From a virus, in the IMG/VR virus record IMGVR_UViG_3300050002_000025, positions 1 to 34,250 of that record: a stretch of DNA of 34,250 nucleotides; one strand, written 5' to 3'. Below the pieces are notes generated by a model, which worked only from the letters and a program-made list of their open reading frames with translations, was not told the DNA's origin and ran no database searches. The position numbers were made by a program, and so were the translations under genes. Position 1 is the first letter of the stretch; each line of letters opens with the position of its first letter. Below are positions 14,465 through 21,064 of the stretch, piece by piece.

Positions 14465-16815
14465 CCTTCTTGTGTCCACTGCACAACCCACGTACCACGG
14501 CACCGCTCACGGCCCTCACACCGCACATACCCCCCATACGCGCCGCCGTACACACGCCTGATCTGCGCCATGTCCGCGGTAGTCCCGATGATCGTCCCAT
14601 CGATATCTTCGCACGGCCCACACGTCGCGTTGTCCAACACCTCGGATGCTGTGACGACGCCGAGCAGTTCGGTCTGCTCGATCGTCGCCGCCCTGCCCTC
14701 GTTCTGAGCGCCAGTCAACGCGGCACCGAGCGCCACCCTCGGGCCGTCCTCGGACAACTCAGCCAACCCCGCACGGACCGCGTTGACCGCGGCGTCCACC
14801 ACCACATCACGGTCACGGCTGCCACCACCGGACCAGGCCCGGGTCGCGGTGTTCCTCGCGGAGGACACCAACCGAGACCCAACGGTCGCGGCGATGACCA
14901 CGGCGACCGCCGTCAGCTCGTCGTCATCGGGCTCACCCGGATCGAGGTCGACGTCTTGTTCTTCGGCCTCGTCCGCGATCTGACCGGCCGCTTCGGCAGC
15001 GATAGCGACCATCGCCTCAGCGAGCAGTAACGACGTCGCCCCGGTGTCGACCTCAAGGTCAACCAGGCCCTCGATGCCGCGGGCAGCGAGCAGTGCAGCG
15101 ACCGCGGCGACGATCTCGGCTTTCTGGTCGGTCTCGGCCCGAGCCCAATCGTCGGCCAGGTCGGCGAGATGCCGCTCCCACGACTCCTGCAGGTGAGACA
15201 AGTCGACAGGGTCGTCGGGGTCATCAGTGATCGCGACGGGTACCACCGTCAGCTCACTGTCGGGCGGCATGGGCGGCGCAGTGCGGGAGACGAGCGCAGC
15301 GGCAGGTTCGGGGGGCTTGAGCTTGGCCGGCTCCGCGCCCTCCGGTGCGTCCGGCGGCTCCAAACTGAACACCGGTGGGGGTTCGTTCGGGTCAAGGTCC
15401 ATGCCCTCATCTATGAGAACCTGACGGGCCTCGGCCCACGTGAGGATCGTGCCCACCCCGAGGTAGAGCTTCTGGACGATCTCGGCCAGCTCCCGGGCCC
15501 GGGACTGCTCGGACTCGCCGGTGTCGACGTCGACCGGTTCGGCCTCGGCGGTGGGGGTGAAGTCGACTGGTGGCAGACCGAACGCTTCGAGCGTCGACAC
15601 CGGATCGCCACCAGCGGTGATCAACGCGACCGCGGCACCCACCCGGGAGTCGCGCTCGTCGTTCTCCAGCTCGATGTCGTTGGGGACGATGTCCTCGGAC
15701 GGCTCAACCACCAGGACCGGGCGGGCGCCGGGCGCTACCCGGGCCGACCCGAACCGCGGTAGGAGCTCACCGTTGGCCATCTCACTGAGGAGATCGATGC
15801 GGTCCTGCAAGCTGTACCGGGCGTAGATCTCCTGCTGAGCGAGGCTGGCGGCCCGGTTGACGTCGCCGGTCTGGCCGAGGATCACCTTCGAGATCCCGAA
15901 GGTTTCGCGGACGGCGTCGCGGTTGGCGGTCACCATGTCAGCGAACTGCATGTCGAGCATCGACATTTGCGCGCCGAGCCATTTGGCGCCGGCGTCCATC
16001 AACGCGACCCGGTGAGCGTTCCCCGGGCCGGCGTGCTGCTCATTCCAGCGGATCACCCACTCGTCGAACTGTGGCTGTGACAGGAACTCGTCGGTGGCGA
16101 CGATCCCGCCCGGCTGCGCCGAGTTCAGGTAGAAGTTCCGGAACCACTCAGTCGACAGGATCGACGCGTCGATTTCGAGCATGGCGGCCTGGACCGGCCC
16201 GAACCCACGGAGCGGATCCAGCAAGCTCGGGTACTTGATCTGTAGTACCTGGTCGACCCGTAGCGGTGTCTGCTCGCCGTCAACTGACGTGTGGATCCAG
16301 CCGGCCAGGCCCTCGTGCGGGTCAGGGACGGGGACGAGCCGGTCAGGGCGGACAACCCACAGCTCGGCGGGTGTGGCGTTCGGGCCTTTCCCCCACGTGG
16401 TCACCACCGCGGTGGCTTCACCCACCACATCCAAGTACATCAGCATCAACTGACGGAACGCACGTCCCGTCTTAGTCATCGTCGGGTTCGGACGCCGCCA
16501 CACCCGCAAGAACGCGTGGTCAGCCACCTCCTCGCGCTCATCGCCGACGTCGGACGAGGTGGTGTTCCGGTACAGGGCCCACGGGATCCGGGCAGCATCG
16601 GACGCACGGCGGAGCGTGATCGAGTAGACCGAGCTCGAATGGTGGAACGCTTGGATGTTCCGTATGGCGTCGCCGCCGGCGAACAGGTTGGTCGCGGTGG
16701 TGGGTACCTGGTGTTTCGGGCCGACCGCGACCGGTGCCCGGGCTTGGATCCGGTCGGGGTGGAGTGGTTTGCGTCGATCGAGTGCTTGTGCTGCGGCAAC
16801 GATCAGGTTCGGCAT
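14461..16815 (-). CDS. portal protein fused to a MuF-like head morphogenesis domain, 784 aa
   Basis: Residues about 40-420 match phage portals of the HK97/SPP1 class, with the ring-helix region and phrases such as VDQVLQIKYPSLLDP and TFGISKVILGQTGDVNRA. A long acidic, Ala-rich helical linker follows. The C-terminal 60 residues carry a MuF-like pattern: VLDNATCGPCEDIDG, a GGAYGGYVRCEGRERCRG region and paired Cys. Portal and MuF proteins are often separate neighbours; here they are one chain. The gene lies downstream of acb2. A weak -10 (CATGAT) is six bases before its ATG. Confidence 0.92.
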   Translation of the reverse strand: MPNLIVAAAQALDRRKPLHPDRIQARAPVAVGPKHQVPTTATNLFAGGDAIRNIQAFHHSSSVYSITLRRASDAARIPWALYRNTTSSDVGDEREEVADHAFLRVWRRPNPTMTKTGRAFRQLMLMYLDVVGEATAVVTTWGKGPNATPAELWVVRPDRLVPVPDPHEGLAGWIHTSVDGEQTPLRVDQVLQIKYPSLLDPLRGFGPVQAAMLEIDASILSTEWFRNFYLNSAQPGGIVATDEFLSQPQFDEWVIRWNEQHAGPGNAHRVALMDAGAKWLGAQMSMLDMQFADMVTANRDAVRETFGISKVILGQTGDVNRAASLAQQEIYARYSLQDRIDLLSEMANGELLPRFGSARVAPGARPVLVVEPSEDIVPNDIELENDERDSRVGAAVALITAGGDPVSTLEAFGLPPVDFTPTAEAEPVDVDTGESEQSRARELAEIVQKLYLGVGTILTWAEARQVLIDEGMDLDPNEPPPVFSLEPPDAPEGAEPAKLKPPEPAAALVSRTAPPMPPDSELTVVPVAITDDPDDPVDLSHLQESWERHLADLADDWARAETDQKAEIVAAVAALLAARGIEGLVDLEVDTGATSLLLAEAMVAIAAEAAGQIADEAEEQDVDLDPGEPDDDELTAVAVVIAATVGSRLVSSARNTATRAWSGGGSRDRDVVVDAAVNAVRAGLAELSEDGPRVALGAALTGAQNEGRAATIEQTELLGVVTASEVLDNATCGPCEDIDGTIIGTTADMAQIRRVYGGAYGGYVRCEGRERCRGTWVVQWTQEG

Positions 16816-16841
16816 GCCACCATCATGCCAGACCTGCTACA

Positions 16842-17084
16842 TCAGGCGTCTGTTTCGGGACCGGTGTCGTGGATGGCGAGCGCCGCGTTGGCCCACATCG
16901 CCGCCTCTTGAATCGAAGTGAACGCCAGCGACGACTCGCGGGACAGCGGGCAGATCTGGTCGACGACACTGGCGAAGGCCTTCGCTGCTGCTCTGATCTG
17001 TTCGTGTAGCTCACCTCGGCCCTCGGTGAGGGGGTGGTAGCTGAGTGCTTTGTCGTGATCGTCGGCGATGCTCATGAATGCCAT
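16842..17084 (-). CDS. acb2: Acb2-family anti-CBASS cyclic-nucleotide sponge, 80 aa
   Basis: The protein matches the Acb2/Tad1 hairpin domain: an N-terminal YHPL, then IRAAAKAFASVVDQICP (about 30-46), SRESSLAFTSIQEA and MWANAALAIH (about 63-72). Acb2 forms small oligomers that sequester cyclic oligonucleotide signals such as cGAMP, blocking CBASS defence. Its 80-residue length is normal for the family. It lies between the portal gene and a divergent gene. The start is one of two Met codons near 17084; the intergenic space to the rightward gene is only 11 bases. Confidence 0.85.
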   Translation of the reverse strand: MAFMSIADDHDKALSYHPLTEGRGELHEQIRAAAKAFASVVDQICPLSRESSLAFTSIQEAAMWANAALAIHDTGPETDA

Positions 17085-17095
17085 GGTAGTAACTG

Positions 17096-17458
17096 ATGAA
17101 TCAATCAGGTCTGTTGTACATCGCTGCGCCGATGTGGCTGTACGGCTCTCGCGACTACCGGCTGGCCATGGGCATGGCGTCGGCGGCCGGGTGGCGGGTG
17201 TTCGATGTCCGCTCGACGTACCATGGCAACCAGGATTGGCTTGCTCGGTGGCCGGTCGAACGTGAACAGTTCGACGGGTTGTGGCTCGTGGCCGGCCCGG
17301 ACGGGTGGATCGGGCGTGGCACCCGCATCGAGCACGATGATCTGGTGGAGTTGGGCCGGCCGTGCTGGTGGTGGCGTCCAAGCGGTGTCATCCAGACGTA
17401 CCGGTTCGGGCCGACGGCTCGATCGTGGCGTCGCTGGTGCCAAGTGCTGGAGACGTAG
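17096..17458 (+). CDS. nucleoside 2-deoxyribosyltransferase-like protein, 120 aa
   Basis: A Rossmann-like small protein starts GLLYIAAPMWLYG and continues with an Ala/Gly helix, an RVFDVRSTY strand, FDGLWLVAGPDGWIG and the phrase GRGTRIEHDDLVELGRPCWW. The order of a YIA(A/G)P start, an acidic strand and a final G-x(4)-E-x(6)-G-RP resembles DUF4406 and nucleoside 2-deoxyribosyltransferase-like proteins, which handle nucleoside or NAD-like glycosidic bonds. The catalytic residues are not certain. It is head-to-head with acb2, 11 bases apart, and overlaps a leftward gene at its 3' end. Confidence 0.6.
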   Translation: MNQSGLLYIAAPMWLYGSRDYRLAMGMASAAGWRVFDVRSTYHGNQDWLARWPVEREQFDGLWLVAGPDGWIGRGTRIEHDDLVELGRPCWWWRPSGVIQTYRFGPTARSWRRWCQVLET

Positions 17459-17600
17459 TGGGCCGGTGGCAGCCTTGGCAGGCCTGGTCTGCACAACCAG
17501 CGCGTTCTGTGGATGCTGCGAGCCATGGGCCGGCGCAGTCGCCGTAGCAGCGACGGCCGTGGGGGAAGGCGTAGTGGAAGTGGCCCGCATTGATCGTCAT
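17388..17600 (-). CDS. small Cys-rich protein, 70 aa
   Basis: An ATG after a good ribosome binding site (GGAGGG) encodes FPHGRRCYGDCAGPWL, then CADQACQGCHRPTTS, a probable four-Cys zinc-binding module. The C-terminal part is low in structure and antisense to the end of the deoxyribosyltransferase-like gene, overlapping it by 71 bases. The start overlaps the upstream gene's stop (ATGA). Function is unknown. Confidence 0.62.
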   Translation of the reverse strand: MTINAGHFHYAFPHGRRCYGDCAGPWLAASTERAGCADQACQGCHRPTTSPALGTSDATIEPSARTGTSG

Positions 17601-17752
17601 CGTGCCCTCCAGATGTGCCAGCGTCCGCAATGGCCGCAGCGGTGCGGGGTGTGGGTGCGTGTCTTGGCGTTGAGCCAGGCAGCGCGCTCGACGTAGCCGG
17701 CCGGTTCGTCAGCTGGGTGGTCGGCTATGCACTGGTCATAGCGGCTAGTCAT
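17597..17752 (-). CDS. small CxxC zinc-finger-like protein, 51 aa
   Basis: The ORF begins MTSRYDQCIADHPAD and ends in HRCGHCGRWHIWRAR, with a Cys-x-x-Cys plus His pair that may bind zinc. Start and stop overlap neighbouring genes, so the cluster is fully coupled. DNA or RNA binding is possible but not shown. Confidence 0.6.
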   Translation of the reverse strand: MTSRYDQCIADHPADEPAGYVERAAWLNAKTRTHTPHRCGHCGRWHIWRAR

Positions 17753-17867
17753 CGTGCCGGCGGCGGCGTCGAGCCCGGATCGCGATGGCGGTCAGGGCGA
17801 TGGGTAGGAACACGGCGGCGGCGATGGCGTGATGCGTGTAGGTGATGGGCTGATCAAGCCAACTCAT
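17745..17867 (-). CDS. 40-aa membrane peptide
   Basis: The ORF overlaps both neighbours. After SWLDQPITYTHH comes a hydrophobic span (AIAAAVFLPIALTAIAI) and a very basic end (RARRRRRHDD), consistent with a single N-out membrane helix. Function is unknown; small membrane peptides of this kind are common in phage accessory clusters. Confidence 0.6.
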   Translation of the reverse strand: MSWLDQPITYTHHAIAAAVFLPIALTAIAIRARRRRRHDD

Positions 17868-18025
17868 GACTCGTTCCGATCGAACATGCGGTCGTGGTAG
17901 TCATCCCAGTACGACCGGTCAGGCTTGGGCAACATCGGCTTGGCCAGGTTCCGGGCCAGCCACGGCAGAACGTGGACGCCACCAGCGACACCTAGGGCCA
18001 CGGCCATGATCTCATCAACCATCAT
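17864..18025 (-). CDS. small membrane-associated protein, 53 aa
   Basis: Starts at a double ATG overlapping the upstream stop. Residues 4-22 (DEIMAVALGVAGGVHVLPW) are hydrophobic. The rest is charged and aromatic (DRSYWDDYHDRMFDRNES). It overlaps the next gene by ATGA. No family is recognised. Confidence 0.6.
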   Translation of the reverse strand: MMVDEIMAVALGVAGGVHVLPWLARNLAKPMLPKPDRSYWDDYHDRMFDRNES

Positions 18026-18587
18026 GCTCGGCCTCTGGCTTGGACTCGTGAGGGCGATGAAGTATATGGAGGACGTCTGCGTCATCTACCCACCATTCGA
18101 GGACGTCTGTATCATCTGCCCGCCATTCGGCTGTGTGGATCAGCACGTTGCCGGTGGCGGCGGTGATCTCGCTCGAAAGAGTCTGGGAGTGGCGGCCGCG
18201 GTGGCTGGCGGCCAGTTCGCACACCAGGGCATGGCCGTATCTGGTGTCGTTGGTGTGACCGCACGGCTCGGCGGTGTCGGCCTCTGGTTCTGCTTCCCAC
18301 CATTCGGTCGTGAAGCTCGGCCTGTAGTCACCGTCTTCGCTGATCTCGGATGGGAAAGTCTTGGAATGGTGCCCGCGGTGACCAGCAGACAGATCGCACG
18401 TCAGTGTGGCGCCATCTAGACCGTCGATGGTGTGACCGCAAGGCTCAGCCTGTTCGATGTCGGCGGCTAGGGCCCAGAGCTGATCGGCGTATTCGGCGAA
18501 GCCGGAATGCTCGCTTATCTCGGCGGCGAGCTTGCGTAGTTTGCCGACTGGCTGGCGGAGCTTGTCGGCTGGGCTGGTGTCGGTCAT
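18015..18587 (-). CDS. protein with two tandem Cys-His (C..C..GHxGxH) motifs, 190 aa
   Basis: After a helical N-terminus (KLRKLAAEISEHSGFAEYAD) come two copies of one module: CGHTIDGLDGATLTCDLSAG followed by HRGHH, and CGHTNDTRYGHALVCELAAS followed by HRGRH, each leading into an FPSEI or LSSEI segment. The spacing of Cys and His fits a small zinc site. The same signature recurs in at least three other proteins of this window. The ATG at 18587 overlaps the upstream stop; the longer frame upstream is Arg/Pro-rich shadow. Function is unknown. Confidence 0.7.
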   Translation of the reverse strand: MTDTSPADKLRQPVGKLRKLAAEISEHSGFAEYADQLWALAADIEQAEPCGHTIDGLDGATLTCDLSAGHRGHHSKTFPSEISEDGDYRPSFTTEWWEAEPEADTAEPCGHTNDTRYGHALVCELAASHRGRHSQTLSSEITAATGNVLIHTAEWRADDTDVLEWWVDDADVLHILHRPHESKPEAEHDG

Positions 18588-18811
18588 GACAGCTCCACGT
18601 CGTCGAGCGTCCGGCGGATGTCCCGGGCGAGTGCCTTCTGGCCCTCGACGTAGAAGACCTCGCGGAGGTGGTCGCCCCACTCGTTGGCTGCACCGGTTAC
18701 GCCGACGTGCAGAGTCAAGCTTTGCTCACCGCATGAGCAGGCATAGTGATAGCAGTCGTGCAAGCTCTTGATCGTCAGGTCGTGGGCGGTCGGCTCAGTG
18801 TCGTTGTCCAT
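18584..18811 (-). CDS. hypothetical protein, 75 aa, first gene of a small-gene operon
   Basis: An acidic protein with DLTIKSLHDCYHYACSCGEQ, then WGDHLREVFYVEG and a final helix. The C-x(4)-C-x-C and His pattern in the middle could bind metal. It is the promoter-proximal gene of the leftward cluster 18811-17388. Its ATG lies six bases after a TATGCT -10 box and lacks a ribosome binding site, indicating leaderless translation. Confidence 0.7.
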   Translation of the reverse strand: MDNDTEPTAHDLTIKSLHDCYHYACSCGEQSLTLHVGVTGAANEWGDHLREVFYVEGQKALARDIRRTLDDVELS

Positions 18812-18817
18812 GGTCCC

Positions 18818-18830
18818 AGCATAGCACGTG
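18818..18830 (-). promoter_or_regulatory. leaderless-type promoter with CACGTG motif
   Basis: On the minus strand, CACGTGCTATGCT carries a -10 TATGCT (18823-18818) exactly six bases before the ATG at 18811. It shares ACACGTGSTATGYT with the promoters at 7199 and 14404. The -35 region is not recognisable, which suggests activator dependence. Confidence 0.68.
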
Positions 18831-19096
18831 TGGTTGCACGCGACAGTGCCGCCGGTGGGGTGGGATGGCCGGCGGCACGTCGTCTCATGGTTCCCGCCGA
18901 TGAGATCTGTAGCCAGATTAGCGCATCTTGCGCCAGTGTGCGAATCTCGACTTGCCTCTAGAAAGCGAGTAGCGCCGGTCCCGACAAACGGTTCCAGCGC
19001 TAGACTCGACTTCAGATACTAAGGCACCAGAGACTCTAACCGACCGCGCCCACGGTCGCTACCTCGTGGTGCCCTGATCCTTGAAAGGGATGCGCC
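18831..19096. other. 266-bp divergent intergenic region
   Basis: No ORF with a plausible start fits here. The segment separates the leftward small-gene cluster from the rightward replication genes. A possible rightward promoter is GATACT (19014-19019) with a weak -35, and a small CGACCG/CGGTCG hairpin (about 19041-19058) lies in the leader. GAAAGGGA just before 19097 is the ribosome binding site. Confidence 0.5.
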
Positions 19097-19309
19097 ATGG
19101 CGAAACCATCGATAGATCCACTCGATCCAGGAACAAGATTTGGTAGGTGGACATACCTGAACGAGGCTGGCACGGCCCGGTACCCATCAGGTGGCAGACA
19201 ACGACTGGTCCAAGCCCGATGCGACTGTGGGTCGACTTACACAGTTCAGCTCTGCAAATTGCGGTCTGGCGACTCGACCCAATGCCGCATCTGTGGCGGC
19301 CAGCGGTGA
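19097..19309 (+). CDS. small zinc-ribbon protein, 70 aa
   Basis: The protein has the layout of zinc-binding domains found with phage HNH and AP2-type proteins: DPGTRFGRWTYLNE, then a basic loop, RCDCGSTYTVQLCKL and a final CRICGGQR, giving a Cys-x-Cys plus Cys-x-x-Cys site. No nuclease motif remains, so it is either a stand-alone DNA-binding protein or a remnant of a larger protein. It lies just before the replication gene, which starts inside its stop (GTGA). Confidence 0.7.
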   Translation: MAKPSIDPLDPGTRFGRWTYLNEAGTARYPSGGRQRLVQARCDCGSTYTVQLCKLRSGDSTQCRICGGQR

Positions 19310-20223
19310 CCGGGAAGTGGGTTGGTTGGGCAGCCGAGCTGCCCATGGACGTGAAGAACAACGAGAGGCTCGCAGCGTTCGTCCTGGCCGACGCCTGCGA
19401 CCCCGACGGCGTCTGCATCTACGGCGTCACCAAGCTCGCCAAGCGCGGGGGTATGAGCGTACGGAGCTTCCAAGAGGCCACATCGAAGCTCGAACGCAAG
19501 GGGTGGGTCGTCAAACACCTGAACGCTGTCCGGTCGATCACGAAGAACGGGAAGACGATCCACCTCCGACCCGATCACCGTCCGAACCAGTACGTGCTGC
19601 AGTGGGACCAAGGCCCGGCCGGTCCTATCCGGCCGTCTGGCCGTGAAGCTGTGGACGATGAGAACGACCAGGCCGGACGGGGTGCAGAATCCAGTGGCAA
19701 CGGGGTGCAGAATCGCGTAGACGACGGGGTGCAGAATCCCGCACCCAATCCCCCTGTGCCTTCGGTTCCCCCTGTTAATCCCCCTGTCCCGTCGTCATCG
19801 TCTGCAACTTCACGCGCGCGCGCCGCCGAGCCCGGAGACGACGACGGAACAGAGCTGATAGTCGAAGCGCTCGAGCTCGCCGGCTACCCACGACCCACAC
19901 CCACGACCGGAGAGGCCCGCTACACAGCCGCCGCGACCGCCAGAGGGTGGACACCCCACGACATCCTCGAACGGGCCACACGAGCCAGCTCAGCCGGCGA
20001 TCCGAGGGCGTACCTCCTCCAATGCCTACGGAACCTCGCCAACACCGACCCACCGGCCCGTACCGGCCCCCCACCATCGACCCGACCCGAGACCATGTCA
20101 CCACCCACCGTCCCCCAACTAGGCCGACACGAAGGCTGGGACACACCCGAAGTCACCCGGAACGGCCTCGCAGCCGCCAGAGCAGCCCTCGGCATCCCAC
20201 CACGGAAACGAGACGTGGCATGA
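19306..20223 (+). CDS. winged-helix replication initiator-like protein, 305 aa
   Basis: Residues about 1-100 form a winged-helix domain in the pattern of phage replication starters: WAAELPMDVKNNERLAAFVL, ACDPDGVCIYGVTKLAKRGG, and SVRSFQEATSKLERKGWV. A long Pro/Ser/Gln-rich linker (about 105-185) follows, then a C-terminal helical domain (GEARYTAAATARGWTPHDIL to AYLLQCLRNLAN). The start is GTG at 19306, overlapping the preceding stop. The upstream in-frame ATG would duplicate the zinc-ribbon region out of frame. Three 15-bp iterons lie in the linker DNA, as in lambda O. It probably loads host replication machinery, since no helicase is present. Confidence 0.78.
   Translation: MTGKWVGWAAELPMDVKNNERLAAFVLADACDPDGVCIYGVTKLAKRGGMSVRSFQEATSKLERKGWVVKHLNAVRSITKNGKTIHLRPDHRPNQYVLQWDQGPAGPIRPSGREAVDDENDQAGRGAESSGNGVQNRVDDGVQNPAPNPPVPSVPPVNPPVPSSSSATSRARAAEPGDDDGTELIVEALELAGYPRPTPTTGEARYTAAATARGWTPHDILERATRASSAGDPRAYLLQCLRNLANTDPPARTGPPPSTRPETMSPPTVPQLGRHEGWDTPEVTRNGLAAARAALGIPPRKRDVA
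19677..19738 (+). repeat. three 15-bp direct repeats (candidate origin iterons) inside the initiator gene
   Basis: ACGGGGTGCAGAATC occurs perfectly at 19677-19691, 19700-19714 and 19724-19738, with periods of 23 and 24 bp. The first copy is read in a different codon phase from the other two, so the conservation is at DNA level, not protein level. Iterons within the initiator coding sequence are known from lambda ori. Confidence 0.82.
19747..19787 (+). repeat. C-rich direct repeats next to the iterons
   Basis: AATCCCCCTGT occurs at 19747-19757 and 19777-19787, with a partial copy CCCCCTGT at 19768-19775. The tract codes for Pro/Val-rich linker sequence but forms a pyrimidine-biased strand directly after the iterons, so it may belong to the origin. 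A codon-level origin from Pro repeats is an alternative. Confidence 0.55.
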
Positions 20224-20444
20224 CCCGAAATCCGAAACCAGAACCACGAGCCCGAGGCAAGAACACCCACCCCGCCGAACTCCCCTGCATCGACCCCGAA
20301 TGCAGACAAGGCCAAGGATGGATCCTCTGCCTCCGATGCGGATGCCGAGTCCAGAACGCCAGAACAGAGCACCGGCTCCGCCAACTCGACCGGAGATCAC
20401 CCCTACCCAAATCCCCGATGCAGCAATCCATCGGCGAAATCTGA
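20220..20444 (+). CDS. small Cys-rich basic protein, 74 aa
   Basis: Starts by overlapping the initiator stop (ATGA). A basic N-terminus (RNPKPEPRARGKN) is followed by CIDPEC, then WILCLRCGCR, a four- to five-Cys zinc-binding pattern, and a basic C-terminus. Probably a nucleic-acid-binding accessory of replication; no family is recognised. Confidence 0.68.
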   Translation: MTRNPKPEPRARGKNTHPAELPCIDPECRQGQGWILCLRCGCRVQNARTEHRLRQLDRRSPLPKSPMQQSIGEI

Positions 20445-20512
20445 CACCAACCGCGGGATTTGATAGGCCGAGCGACTATGAGCCCCTACAACCCCACCAC
20501 CGCCCGCCGAAA

Positions 20513-20551
20513 TCTTACATTCGTAGTAGAAATTCCGCTACGAATGTAAGA
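20513..20551. repeat. 14-bp perfect inverted repeat with 11-bp spacer in A+T-rich DNA
   Basis: TCTTACATTCGTAG (20513-20526) and its exact reverse complement (20538-20551) flank an 11-base spacer. It lies between convergent transcripts, so it may be a bidirectional terminator, but the arms are only about 36% GC and there is no T run. The architecture also resembles recombinase or replication-protein sites. Confidence 0.7.
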
Positions 20552-20561
20552 CGCGGGACAA

Positions 20562-20879
20562 TCAGCCGTCTCCGGCGGCGATGTCGAACAGCAACAACAC
20601 CGGCACCAACACCAACAGCGCCCAGCCACGGCCCACCAGATCCCACACGCCAGCCACCGCGCCCGCACCGGCCGCGGCATGCAACAGCATCGACCGGCGG
20701 GCGAGCGCCCGCCCCTGGGCGCCGGCAAGGAGCGACAGGACGGCGCCCAGTAGACGGAGGGACACGGCCCCGGCCACCCTCCCCGTGGAGGACAACGACG
20801 ACGCAACACGAGGACGGGGCCACCTAAACCCTACATCAACACGGTGCGTCATGGAAGCTGCGGGAGCAGGAGCGGTCAT
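20562..20879 (-). CDS. predicted two-span membrane protein, 105 aa
   Basis: After a Pro/Ala N-terminus there are hydrophobic stretches VAGAVSLRLLGAVLSLLAGA and, near the C-terminus, WALLVLVPVLLLFDIAAG. It is the last gene of the terminase-side leftward operon and starts by overlapping its neighbour's stop (ATGA). A holin-like role is conceivable from size and topology, but the real holin candidate is at 32855. Function unknown. Confidence 0.62.
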   Translation of the reverse strand: MTAPAPAASMTHRVDVGFRWPRPRVASSLSSTGRVAGAVSLRLLGAVLSLLAGAQGRALARRSMLLHAAAGAGAVAGVWDLVGRGWALLVLVPVLLLFDIAAGDG

Positions 20880-21064
20880 AGCAGAGTTTCCCATCTCGTC
20901 CGGGGGAGCTGATGCAAGTGTGGCCCAGGATGCCCGTCCAACCGCTCACACCGAACCAACACGAACAGATCCGGCCGGTGGACCGTGGCAGCGCACATCA
21001 CCATCCCAGCCAACTCGTCAATGTCGACCTCACGCCGCCGGCGGTCAGCCACCGGCTTGCCCAT
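20876..21064 (-). CDS. small protein with CxxxxGHxGxH-like motif, 62 aa
   Basis: A basic protein starts MGKPVADRRRREVDIDELAG and ends with CERLDGHPGPHLH, one copy of the Cys-His signature also found in the proteins at 18015, 25298 and 25916. I used the ATG at 21064; a GTG nine bases inside that overlaps the upstream stop is an alternative start. Function unknown. Confidence 0.62.
   Translation of the reverse strand: MGKPVADRRRREVDIDELAGMVMCAATVHRPDLFVLVRCERLDGHPGPHLHQLPRTRWETLL

Noticed and set aside
14500-16800. CACGTG sites inside the portal gene as further late promoters
   Set aside because: CACGTG occurs near 15439 and 16394, but neither is followed by the TATG(T/C)T box, so they are chance hexamers in coding DNA.
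19147-19305. ATG at 19147 as start of the replication initiator
   Set aside because: The extra 53 residues are an out-of-frame reading of the zinc-ribbon gene. The GTG at 19306 overlaps that gene's stop in the GTGA manner used throughout.
19677-19787. CRISPR array from the direct repeats
   Set aside because: Three 15-bp repeats spaced 8-9 bp apart within a coding region are far too short and close for CRISPR repeats and spacers; no cas genes exist.
20513-20551. A dif or XerC/D attachment site
   Set aside because: The arms are 14 bp with an 11-bp spacer, unlike the 11-6-11 layout, and the sequence does not match known dif consensus. No integrase is present.
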